Below are positions 55,301 through 64,000 of a DNA stretch of 64,000 nt, piece by piece. The notes beneath the pieces were generated by a model, which saw nothing but the letters and a program-made list of their open reading frames with translations, was not told the origin of the DNA and made no database searches. The stretch's first letter is position 1. Each line of letters begins with the position of its first letter. The position numbers and the translations under genes were made by a program. Source of the stretch: Saccopteryx bilineata (lineage: Eukaryota; Chordata; Mammalia; Chiroptera; Emballonuridae); contig NC_089493.1 of the NCBI RefSeq assembly GCF_036850765.1, positions 11,843,632 through 11,907,631 on the forward strand, in the 5' to 3' direction.

Positions 55301-57516
55301 ACGAACCCAGCCGCATCCGTCCATATCATGGGGCGAAGGTGGGAAAGGAAGAGGGGAGGAGAAGCTATAAACCAGGCAGCAGGCACTTCCCACGCTGCGT
55401 TAAGGTCCTCTCCTCTGGACCTCCGTGCCCAGAACTGGCTCTCCGTCACTCTTGTTCTGGACACACCCCTCTCCACACTCGGAGATTCACCCCCACCCCC
55501 ACCCATCATCTCCTCCTCACGGGTGCAGGGCCAGGGAGTAGGGGCGGGGGTATTTCCTGCCACCTGCCCTCCTGAATAGCCAAGGAGAAACCGCAGATCC
55601 CTGGGCACAAAAGCATCTGCAATCCCCCCCGCCCACCACCCGCCGCCAAGCTCTGTAATGGGATACATAAACAAGACCTCTAGGGCGCACCTGACCTTTC
55701 GGTTGACACACAGTTAAGTTACAAGAGGGGACACCACTGTATTTCAGAAACCCTGAATTAGTGTTGCCCTTTTGAGGGTCTCTACTTTTGCCAATGTTGC
55801 TGCTAGTTCTCCAAATATATTAACTTGTTCAACTAATGCTTACCGAGCACCCACACCGTAGGTGCTGGACTCCGTCTGGGAACTGGCAGATGAGATGCTG
55901 GTGCATCGGGAACATCCTCAGGCCTGGCAGCAGCACCTCGTCTTGCAGGGCCATTTAACATTCAGAGACGGGCAGAGTATTCAGAGAGCGGGAGGTTATC
56001 AGGAGGGCAAATACCCTGATTTTGAAACAGTACAAGTCTGTATGTTTCTTGAGCATTTACTAGGTGCCCGGCAGGGGCGAGGCCCTGGGCCCTGGGTATG
56101 TGCCCTTGAGGGCTTCGTGGGGGAGATGGACAATTAAACAAATGATCAAGTGACAGTGAGAAGTCTGCTGTGCTGGTGAGGAGGGACCATGTCGCCAGCA
56201 GTGACTGACTCGGGGAAGTGGGGCAGCGTGGGCAGGCAGCCCATGGAGAGAGTGGCGCCCACGTCGAGGTTTGAAGGCTGCGTTACTAACTCCTCAAGTC
56301 CTTCCACCTGCCTTGCCAATCCTGAGAAGACCATTAATCCCGTTTCTATCGATGCGGAAACAGAGGCTCCGAGAGGCTGAAGGATTCACATCAAGTCACC
56401 CGACCGCCGTTGGGCACAAACGAGAGAAGAACCCGGGGTGGGAGCCCACCTGATAACCAGGTCTTTTAGCTGAGCATTTCCCCACAACAGGTTCACGTCT
56501 CGGGGCTCAGGACTTCTTGATCCAAGCAGCAAGCTCTGCATTTCTGAAAGCTCAAAGGGCCATGACAGGAAGTCATACTCTTGACAGGAGGAATGCACAT
56601 TGTTTCCTGCAGGTCAGTTTCCCTAACAGCCCAGGACCCACCTGTACAGAGGTCTAGGCTACTATATTCCGTGGAGCCAGGGAGACCTGTCACTCGTTCT
56701 CCTGACCCATTTAATAAATCTGACCACTTCTCATGTTCACATTGATGAACAGAGGGATGATGAGTGAATTAATGAGGTTATCCATCCTCTATCATCCAGC
56801 TATCTCACACACAGTAACACTCATTCTTTGTGGTGTGCCCATCTGTGGCTTCTGAGAAACAGAGTTGAACATATATTTACCACCACCCGAGACAGTCTAG
56901 TCCCATCACCCCCCAAACCCCCTGATCTGCCTTTCAGTAGTCAAAGCCTCCCCTGCACCCAGACCTGTGGCAACCACTGATGTTTCCTTCCCCTGCGGAG
57001 TGCCTTTCCGGAAGGTCACAGTGGAATCACAGAATACAGAGCCTTTTGGTCTAAAGCTCCTCGCACGTATGAAATGAATTAGGATTCACCCACCTTGTTC
57101 TGTGATCCCACCTCCTTACAGGGGTCTCACTTAGATTCTTTGACTCCTCCACTCACTTGCCTAGTCTCTTTCAGAGATCCCCTTCCTCCGAGGGACCCCC
57201 AAATGCTGGTGTTCTGGGGGCAACCGAGGTTACAGAGACGTACGTGTTGAGAGGCTCTCCCGGCAGTAACATCCACTTCCTCATTCCCACATAGGATGTT
57301 TTTAAATTTGATCGTCCCATTCCCAACTCCTGCTTTAGCCCTTCCTGCGACTTTATAAGCACCAAATTCCCAGAATTTAATTCCTTTCTGTTTAAAATGC
57401 TGAGAATGGCCTTAGTCTCCTGCTCTAAGCACTGACAGTCTCTGTCCTCTTTTAGCCAATCCTCCATGGGTCCTGGCCATCTACAGCCCCGGAGACCACT
57501 CACCTCTCCATCCCCA
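52355..57516. other. Intron 2 segment with L2/MIR pieces, no exon found
   Basis: L2-like pieces: about 53041-53280 (GCATTTATTAGATGCCAGGT, ATTATACTAGGCACCAG) and 55825-56130 (TGCTTACCGAGCACCCACAC, GAGCATTTACTAGGTGCCCG). A MIR-like piece is at about 54590-54790 (GTTAGTTACCTCACCTACAC, GCTGCAAGGATGAAATGAG). No sequence encoding the expected exon 2 text (NRKLMAPVNGT, NCTDP) was seen on the minus strand. The rest is unremarkable. Confidence 0.45.
56862..57080 (-). mobile_element. LINE-1 3' end fragment, antisense
   Basis: AACATATATTTACCACCACC, CCTGTGGCAACCACTGATGT, GTGCCTTTCCGGAAGGTCAC and GTGGAATCACAGAATACAGA with TTTTGGTCTAAAGC follow the reverse complement of an L1 3' region in the order seen at 20040-20300. 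Confidence 0.65.
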
Positions 57517-58034
57517 CCTGTCCCTCTCCACCTGCGTCTCTCCACCTGCCCCTCTCGACCTGTCCCTCTCGACCTGTCCCCCTCGACCTGTCCCTCTCGA
57601 CCTGTCCACCTCGACCTGTCCCCCTTGACCTGTGTCTCTCGACCTGTCCCTCTTGACCTGCGTCTCTCCACCAGCCCCTCTTGACCTGTCCCCCTCGACC
57701 TGTGTCTCTCGACCTGTCCCTCTCGACCTGTGTCTCTCGACCTGTCCCTCTCGACCTGTGTCTCTCGACCTGTGTCTCTCGACCTGTCCCCCTCGACCTG
57801 TCCCCCTCGACCTGTGTCTCTCAACCTGTGTCTCTCGACCTGTCCCCCTCGACCTGTCCCCCTTGACCTGTCCCTCTCGACCTGTCCCACTCGACCTGTC
57901 CCTCTCGACCTGTCCCTCTCGACCTGTCCCACTCGACCTGTCCCTCTCGACCTGTCCCCCTCGACCTGTCCCCCTTGACCTGTCCCTCTCGACCTGTCCC
58001 ACTCGACCTGTCCCTCTCGACCTGTCCCTCTCCA
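57517..58034 (+). repeat. 14-bp minisatellite, about 37 copies
   Basis: Head-to-tail copies of CCTGTCCCTCTCGA with variants CCTGTCCCCCTCGA, CCTGTGTCTCTCGA and CCTGTCCCACTCGA, about 518 bp. Most units keep a TCGA, so the array is dense in CpG and TaqI sites. The strands are pyrimidine-rich and purine-rich. Open frames of up to 327 codons (plus) and 253 codons (minus) across it have a 14-residue period and are artefacts. Confidence 0.95.
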
Positions 58035-58250
58035 TCACCCCTCCCTGGATCGCGGCACCAGCCTCCTCACCGGTCTCCCCTGTCCGTTCTCAACCTGCTC
58101 CTTTTTTATTTTCACGCGGCAGCTTTCCCACCTGCACTTATGGCTTAAAAACTCTCCAGTGGCTTTTGATTACTCTTGGGAATAATGCCCCCAAACAAGC
58201 AGGACTCCCCTCTCCAGGAAAAATTCCCCACCATGGAGTTTTACGGCTGG

Positions 58251-58471
58251 AACCGGCCCCAGCTGCCGTATGGGCCATCGGATCGCCCCTGAGGAGGGAG
58301 TGTGGGCTTATCAACACCACTGGGGCAGCATTCCCCAAGCCTCCTTGCCATCACCCCCACCTTCTCCCTGCCCTGACGCCGAGCTTCCTCGTCCCACCCA
58401 CGCAGAACCACTCAACCTCCTATGTTAAAGGGAAGAAGGAACACAAGTCCAGAGAGTTCAAGGCCCTCACA
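58251..58471 (+). repeat. Local direct duplication, left copy
   Basis: GGCCCCAGCTGCCGTATGGG, GTGTGGGCTTATCAACACCA, CTGGGGCAGCATTCCCCAAG, CTCCCTGCCCTGACGCCGAG and CCAGAGAGTTCAAGG recur in the same order and strand at 59725-59936. It is not a repeat family I recognise. Confidence 0.75.
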
Positions 58472-58718
58472 GCCCCCGGGTGGTCCGGCCCTGACGACCT
58501 GTTGTCTGGTCACGCTGCCTCCCCCCCTGCTCGCTCTGCCCCGGCTGCGTGGTCAAGGCTGCGAGCTGCCAGGCCCTGCTACAAGGGAGGTGTGCAGGAC
58601 ACGCCCATCGAGTGAATGGGTGTTTGGTCTTCTATCTCCCCCCCCCCCGACAAAGCCAAGAGCTGCAAGAAAGAGCTCTGAGTGGGAGGAAGTCCTGGAT
58701 CCAGGGGACAGTCTAGCA

Positions 58719-59046
58719 CAGGGGTCCCCAAACTTTTTACACGGGGCCATTTCACTGTCCCTCAGACCGTTGGAGGGCCAGACTATAAAAAAAACTATGA
58801 ACAAATTCCTATGCACACTGCACATATCTTATTTTAAAGTAAAAAAAACAAAATAGGAACAAATACAATATTTAAAATAAAGAACAAGTAAATTTAAATC
58901 AACAAACTGACCAATATTTCAATGGGAACTATGCTCCTCTCACTGACCACCAATGAAAGAGGTGCCCCTTCCGGAAGTGCGGCGGGGGCGGATAAATAGC
59001 CTCAGGGGGCCGCATGTGGCCCGCGGGCCGTAGTTTGGGGACCCCT
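58719..59046. mobile_element. Non-autonomous hAT MITE, copy 1
   Basis: 328 bp with termini CAGGGGTCCCCAAACTTTTT and TAGTTTGGGGACCCCTG (about 15-bp inverted repeats). Flanks GTCTAGCA (58711-58718) and GTCTAGCG (59047-59054) are an 8-bp duplication with one change. The interior includes AATGGGAACTATGCTCCTCT and GGAAGTGCGGCGGGGGCGG. No coding capacity. By eye it is nearly identical to the copy at 60615. Confidence 0.93.
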
Positions 59047-59724
59047 GGTCTAGCGGGTCCTGTTCTCCCAGCTCTGCTGCCCGCACTGCTCGGTGCTGAG
59101 CCAGGACGCCTCCCAGACGGAAGTGCTCGGTGGAGACGCGCTTCCATTAGATGCCGATCCTTCTCCCACCTCTCAATTCGCTGATGCTCTTCAGGGAATA
59201 TACACTGTGATTTGAATTCTTCCAAAAGGAAGAAAATTGCCTCAAAACATGCCATTCTCTCTTTGCTTTCTACCCTGCTTAAAAATAACCCCACAGTACA
59301 AGCCCTGACGTTTATTCTGAAGCTATGAAAGCTAGACTGGAAGGCGGGGAAGTGATTTAAATCACTTCAGATTTCTATCATTTTCACTCTGTGCTTTTAG
59401 GAGCCACCCCAAGGGCTAGAAACCAAAAGAAAAAAAAAAAGTGATTTCCTTCCCCCACCCCAATTCTACGGTTTAAAATAACTAAGAATTCTGTACCTTT
59501 CATGGGTAACAGTTGGAATGTCTGGGTTCTATACCATCACCCAGTGTACCAAACAAGAGTAAAAATAATTAGATGAAGTCATTGGCTTAATCAGCAGGAA
59601 AAGGAGTCTAAAACTCTATGTCTCCTTTAGTACATTCTAAAGAGATCAAGCAGCATGAACTGGGCGACTGGAGGATCTAGCGGCAGGACTGTTCTCCAGG
59701 CGGCTGTGCGGTTGGCTCTGCGGT

Positions 59725-59936
59725 GAGCAGGCCCCAGCTGCCACGTGGTCCGTCGGTTCTCCACCGAGAAGCGAACGTGGGCTTATCAGCATCAGCGGGG
59801 CAACATTCCCCAGGCATCCTTGCCATCCCCACCATCTCCCTGCCCTGACGCCGAGCACCCTCATTTCACCCACTGGGAACCACTCAATTTGAAAGAGGAG
59901 AAAGAACCCTGAAGTCCAGAGAGGTCAAGTGCTTTA
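59725..59936 (+). repeat. Local direct duplication, right copy
   Basis: AGGCCCCAGCTGCCACGTGG, CGTGGGCTTATCAGCATCAG, CGGGGCAACATTCCCCAGGC, CTCCCTGCCCTGACGCCGAG and AACCACTCAATTTGAAAGAG match 58251-58471 in order. Divergence is moderate, roughly a fifth of positions by eye. The hAT MITE copy 1 lies between the two copies. Confidence 0.75.
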
Positions 59937-60170
59937 GTCAACATCACGGCTAGCTAGCAACGGGATGACAAGAGCCTGAACAAACAAACAAGCGGTGGCC
60001 AGACCACAGAGGACCGCAGAACGCTGACCCACGACCCCTGCATCAGCCAGTCCAGAGCGTCCAACTACGACTGGCCCAGATGGTCAGGATGCGGTGAATG
60101 AGTGTCAGCTTTCCTACTGTTTATCCCTCCCTGCTTCCCACTCCAGACCAGCTAGCGAGAGCTAAATATG

Positions 60171-60295
60171 GTCAGGGCACACACAAGAATCAACCAGTGA
60201 ATGCATAAATAAGCGGAACAACAGACTGATGTCTGCCTGTCTGTCCCTCATCTCTCTCTAAATTCAGGGGAAAAAATTTTTTTTTTAATTTAAGA
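60171..60295 (+). mobile_element. VES-type SINE, 3' part only
   Basis: GGTCAGGGCACACACAAGAA, TCAACCAGTGAATGCATAAA and TAAGCGGAACAACAGACTG, then CTGTCTGTCCCTCATCTCTC and an A/T tail match the right part of classical VES. The tRNA-like head is missing. Confidence 0.7.
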
Positions 60296-60484
60296 AACAC
60301 ACCAAAACCGTTATAGTGGTTGTAAGATCGGAAACGACTCCCCTTCCACGTGCTTTATAAGGTGGTTACATTGTTTTGGTTACATTGTTTTCATAGTAAA
60401 AACAGTTAAAACCTATTCACTATGACTGATCACTAAAGATTGAAGCTTACAAACCTGGCCCACAAAAGAATCTAGCACAAGAAT

Positions 60485-61045
60485 AGCGCGATGCCCTTTA
60501 TGATGCCCAAGCACTGTCATCGCTGAGCTCGGTGACAGAAATCAGAACGCCTGGGTCAGGGACTGATGAGAAAGGGCACAGAGGACTTTCTGGGGTGTCA
60601 GAAATGTTCTAGACCAGGGGTCCCCAAACTTTTTACACAGGGGGCCAGTTCACTGTCCCTCAGACCGTGGGAGGGCCAGACTAAAAAAAACTATGAACAA
60701 ATCCTTATGCACACTGCACAGATCTTATTTTAAAGTAAAAAAACAAAACAGGAACAAATACAATATTTAAAATAAAGAACAAGTAAATTTAAATCAACAA
60801 ACTGACCAGTATTTCAATGGGAACTATGCTCCTCTCACTGACCACCAATGAAAGAGGTGCTCCTTCCAGAAGTGCGGCAGGGGCTGGATAAATGGCCTCA
60901 GGGGGCCGCATGCAGCCCACGGGCTGTAGTTTGGGGACCCCTGGTCTAGACCTTGACTGGGTGGCAGCTACATGGTTGTATACATTTGTCAGAACTCAAA
61001 CTGAACACTTAAAGATCTATTGTCATGTTTACGTTATACATCAAT
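60485..61045 (+). mobile_element. LINE-1 3' end, sense, split by a hAT MITE
   Basis: The left part has GAAAGGGCACAGAGGACTTT and CTGGGGTGTCAGAAATGTTC. The right part has TACATGGTTGTATACATTTG, TCAGAACTCAAACTGAACAC and the terminal GTTATACATCAATAAAGAG. The parts join once the MITE at 60615-60943 is removed. Confidence 0.75.
60615..60943. mobile_element. Non-autonomous hAT MITE, copy 2
   Basis: 329 bp with ends CAGGGGTCCCCAAACTTTTT and TAGTTTGGGGACCCCTG. Flanks TTCTAGAC (60607-60614) and GTCTAGAC (60944-60951) match at 7 of 8 bases. It is in the same orientation as copy 1, 1.57 kb away, and inserted in an L1 3' end. Confidence 0.93.
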
Positions 61046-62403
61046 AAAGAGAGACCCACTGAGTTCCCCAGTATAGGAAAAAGGGAGCATATGTACCACC
61101 CTGGACACACTTGAGAGCTGCCCCCTGGTCTCCTGGTTCTCACAGTGCTCATGGCATGGAGGGACAAGTAACAAGCACCCAGATCCACACCCAGTTTCAC
61201 ACCCATGAAAATGGCACATGTCAGCCACTGCCTTGTCAGACAGGCTGCTGTCACTGCTGGATAACCTTGTGGTGCTTGTAGGTCCCTCCACCCCGGGTTC
61301 CCTGTTTGCTTGGTGGTTCCCCCCCTTGGCACAGTCCCACCTCTCTTCACAGACCCGATCCCCTACTGGTCCCCTGAGTAGCCTCAAGGCAAGAGATCTC
61401 AGGCCAGGATTTAGCACAAATAGGGGCCACACTCATTAGGTGCGTCTGGGAAGGCCCATGAGTGCTTCCTAGGAATAGCTTCTGCCTCCCCATCGCTGCT
61501 CCCTGCTCACACATCACACACAGTCCCCTGATTAGCACAGGCTGAGTAAGCACGTGGTCCTTATAAACACACTTCTAATGGACCTGCCTTGCCACTCGAG
61601 GTCAACTAAGGGGGCGAGGCAAGATCACAGGTAAAAGGGGACAAACTGGCAGGCTTGACGTGTTTCCAGATGTCTCGCACATAGTAGGTACTTAACTAAA
61701 CTGCCACAGAGTGACTGACAGTTGTAATCTGGACACACAGCTCCTATCCCCTGAGACCTCAGAACAAAAGAGTCTGCCTACTTCTGTTTGGGTTCTGTGC
61801 TTATTCTCACGCCTGGCTTCGGCGAAGAACATTTCCGACAAAGAGTCACTAGGGGCTGGATTTTATTCTCGGCGTTCCTTTGTGAGTTTGTGGAAAATTA
61901 CTTAGCTCCTTAGTTTCCACAAAGCATTGTGAGGCTTGAGGAGGTTATTAGCTTGCTATAAACAGGAAGGCCATCCAATCACAGGACACGATGGAAGATG
62001 AGCCACGTTAGGTCATGGACCCTTCACCTGTGGCCTGTTCTCCCCCTAGACGTCTTCCCAGGACCACCCTCCCCCTTCAGGAACAGCAACAAAGTGAAGA
62101 TTCGGGAGGCAGTAAGGAGCAGGACGATGCACACGGGGCTGAGAGTCCAGGGAGTCCAGTTCTGGCCTCGGGTCCTGCCACCAACGGTAATTCTGACAGC
62201 AGCCTCAGTTCCCTCCTCGGTAAGGAGAGCACAGGGTAAGCCACGGAGACGTCCGGCCACAATGGTTTCCCAGCTCACTCAATCTTCCCTGCCAGCCTCA
62301 CTCTCCCTGGACTGACCTGCCCAATACCCCGAATTCTTTACCAGCAACACTGGATCTTGTATTTAATTTAAAATGGCAGCACTACAGAAATCACTGATCC
62401 TTC
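61046..62403. other. Intron 2 segment, nothing recognised
   Basis: Only a short MIR/L2-like tail is visible at about 61675-61700 (CGCACATAGTAGGTACTTAA). No exon of SLC24A4 and no other gene signal was seen. Confidence 0.4.
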
Positions 62404-62581
62404 TCTTTCTTTTTTAAATTTTACTTATTCATTTTAGAGAGGAGAGAGAGAGAAAGAGAAGGAGGAGGAGCAGGAAGCATCAACTTCCATATGTGCTTTG
62501 CCAGACAAGTGCAGGGTTTTGAACCGGCGACCTCAGCGTACCAGGTTGACACTTTATCCACTGCGCCACCACAGGTCAGGC
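62404..62581 (-). mobile_element. tRNA-derived SINE, GCAGTGGATAAAGCGTCGAC type
   Basis: The minus strand begins GCCTGACCTGTGGTGGCGCAG, then TGGATAAAGTGTCAACCTGG, TCGCCGGTTCAAAACCC and CACATATGGAAGTTGATGCT, followed by CT-rich text and an A-rich tail. It is the third copy of this family in the window and the only one in antisense. Confidence 0.88.
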
Positions 62582-62611
62582 CTCACTGAACGTCCTCAAT
62601 TCTCACCCTGC

Positions 62612-62648
62612 CATCACACACGCACGCGCGCGCGCGCGCGCACACACC
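62612..62648. repeat. (CG)n/(CA)n alternating repeat
   Basis: ACACGCACGCGCGCGCGCGC continues into CACACACC. A pure alternating CG run of about nine copies is rare in mammals because CpG decays, and it is a strong Z-DNA former. 62649-63369 shows nothing else recognisable. Confidence 0.85.
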
Positions 62649-63369
62649 AAGCACTGCTGTTTCCCAGGAATGGTGGTGGGGATAGTTCTCTATGTCTCCA
62701 CAGAGTTTAAGGACTAGGATTTATATGCCTGTATCTTCCATCATTTATGAGCCAATTCTGGACCACAGGACAGAGGGCAAGGGCCTCAAACTTCCCCAGT
62801 TGGCCACCCACCATGCAAAGAAGCCTTCTTGGACTCTGGCCTGTTTCCAGGGACAGCCTGGCAGAGGGCGGTGTCAGCATGAGGTCTGACCTCTGGAACC
62901 AAAGCCATCAGCTTGGAAGAATGATCAGGGAGTGAAACAACTGACAAGAAGATCAATGGAAAGATTTGACTCCAGCCCTTCCTCAAGGGATTCTGAGCAG
63001 CACTAAGCCTCTACTGAGGTGTTATCCCAAACACAGCCATAAACTCACTTCAATGAGCGAGCAGGAAATCGTCACCTCCACATAGTGGGTCTAACACTGC
63101 CCTTCCACGTGCGATGTACACTTAGAGGAAAAGTCACCGCACAAGATCATGAATAAACATCGTTATCAAGGGCTAAAAGATAAAAATCCTGGAGCACACA
63201 GCAACTTCTCTGCAAGCTGAGAATATTCTCTAATTTTTCTGGGTCTAGAGCTGTGCTCAGGTGTGGTCCACGAACAATTTGTGACCCATCTGTGATAGAA
63301 GAGAGTCAGCCTAGGCACTCAGACACTTTTTTGACATTGTGACAATCAAACGTGATCATTTTTCTAGTG

Positions 63370-64000
63370 CAGGGGTCAGGAACGTTTTTGGCTGAGAGAG
63401 CCATGAACGCCACATATTTTAAAATGTAATTCCATGAGAATCATACAATATGTTTAACACTATATATAAGTAAATATGTGCGTTTTATGTAAGACCAACA
63501 CTTTTAAAGTACAATAAGTCTCTGAATTCTTTTTAATAACATTGTTATGCTGTTGCTAACCAATGATGAATAAAGTACTTCTTACCATTAATGCGACTTC
63601 TGGTGCTGCATGGTTTTGCTGATGGCTTTCTAGTCTGATTGATAAGTGGTGAGGTTAAGCTTCATGCAGGCGCTGAGACTTCCATTTGTTAAACATGATC
63701 GTAGGTTGGTCTTAACATTCTTTAGATGTGAGAAAGACTGCTCACATGCATACGTAAAGCCAAACATTGTCAGTACAGCAATACTCACATGCTGCAGTGT
63801 GTGGTATGTGATGGGAAGCCTGTTCCAAGTTTTGACAATCAGCTAGTCCGTGGGTTGAAGTTTTTTCATTTCTCCCCACTTGTGTTTGCTCACCAACTCT
63901 GCTTGCTGTTGTGCAAGTCTTTCCAAATCTTCATTCAGTGACTTGAACTTATTCACCCACATGTCTGAGGCCTTCAGGTCAGCGACTTGTAGCTCAAACT
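63370..64000 (-). mobile_element. hAT DNA transposon with transposase C-terminus, cut by window edge
   Basis: The terminus CAGGGGTCAGGAACGTTTTT at 63370 is preceded by TTCTAGTG, which fits the hAT target preference. From about 63590 to 64000 the minus strand encodes hAT transposase C-terminal text. It includes LKASDMWVNKFKSLNEDLER, KHKWGEMKKLQ and the hATC dimerisation motif FTYACEQSFSHLKNVKTNLR with CMKLNLTTYQSD. One in-frame stop (at about 63843) breaks it, so this copy is probably dead. It resembles the EPM2AIP1/ZBED-like hAT group. The 5' part lies beyond the window. Confidence 0.85.

Noticed and set aside
57171..58615. Open frames of 253 and 327 codons in opposite directions
   Set aside because: They have a 14-residue period from the 14-bp minisatellite and no similarity to a protein family.

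Overview
The window is mammalian nuclear DNA, and almost certainly from a bat. It holds the 3' two-thirds of one multi-exon gene on the minus strand, spread through introns full of interspersed repeats. The bat call rests on four kinds of evidence. There are tRNA-derived SINEs of the VES type, with a head reading close to TGGCTCAGTGGTAGAGCG. There are two other tRNA-headed SINE types, with heads close to GCAGTGGATAAAGCGTCGAC and GGATAGAGCATTGGACTGGG. There are several short hAT and mariner-like DNA transposons that still have target-site duplications, and many old L1, MIR, L2 and MER5A copies. The horseshoe-bat SINE I know was not seen, so a yangochiropteran bat is my guess. The species is not determined.

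The gene is SLC24A4, encoding NCKX4, a potassium-dependent sodium/calcium exchanger. Fifteen coding exons were placed to the base from GT/AG boundaries, continuous codon phase and family sequence. They run right to left from 52354 to the stop codon at 2638-2640. They encode 541 complete residues plus one split alanine codon, which matches human residues 81-622 (human numbering from memory). The exons are numbered 3-17 here because the first two coding exons of the usual 17-exon gene were not found and probably lie beyond position 64000. Both alpha repeats of the exchanger, the acidic ion-binding residues and all splice phases look intact, so the gene appears functional. The left end (1-2637) reads as the 3' untranslated region.

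Layout: 1-2637 is 3'UTR. 2638-8622 holds exons 17-14. Intron 13 (8623-14350) has four tandem arrays: TG, a 580-bp CA/CACG array, a ~390-bp polypurine array and six copies of a CCAAT-containing 27-mer. Exon 13 is at 14351-14517. Intron 12 (14518-30303) holds two large degraded L1s in opposite orientation, a mariner-like element nested in a MIR, and a GC-rich 20-bp minisatellite. 30304-52354 holds exons 12-3, with an L1 carrying a nested hAT and a nested SINE at 31085-32560. 52355-64000 is intron with a 14-bp minisatellite of about 37 copies, a local duplication, two copies of one hAT MITE and, at the right edge, the 3' end of a larger hAT transposon with recognisable transposase coding.

I saw no second protein gene, no structural RNA gene and no prokaryotic-type system. 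The most notable items are the truncated hAT transposon at the right edge, the CCAAT array beside exon 13, and the nested DNA transposons. Nothing supports a new biological system.
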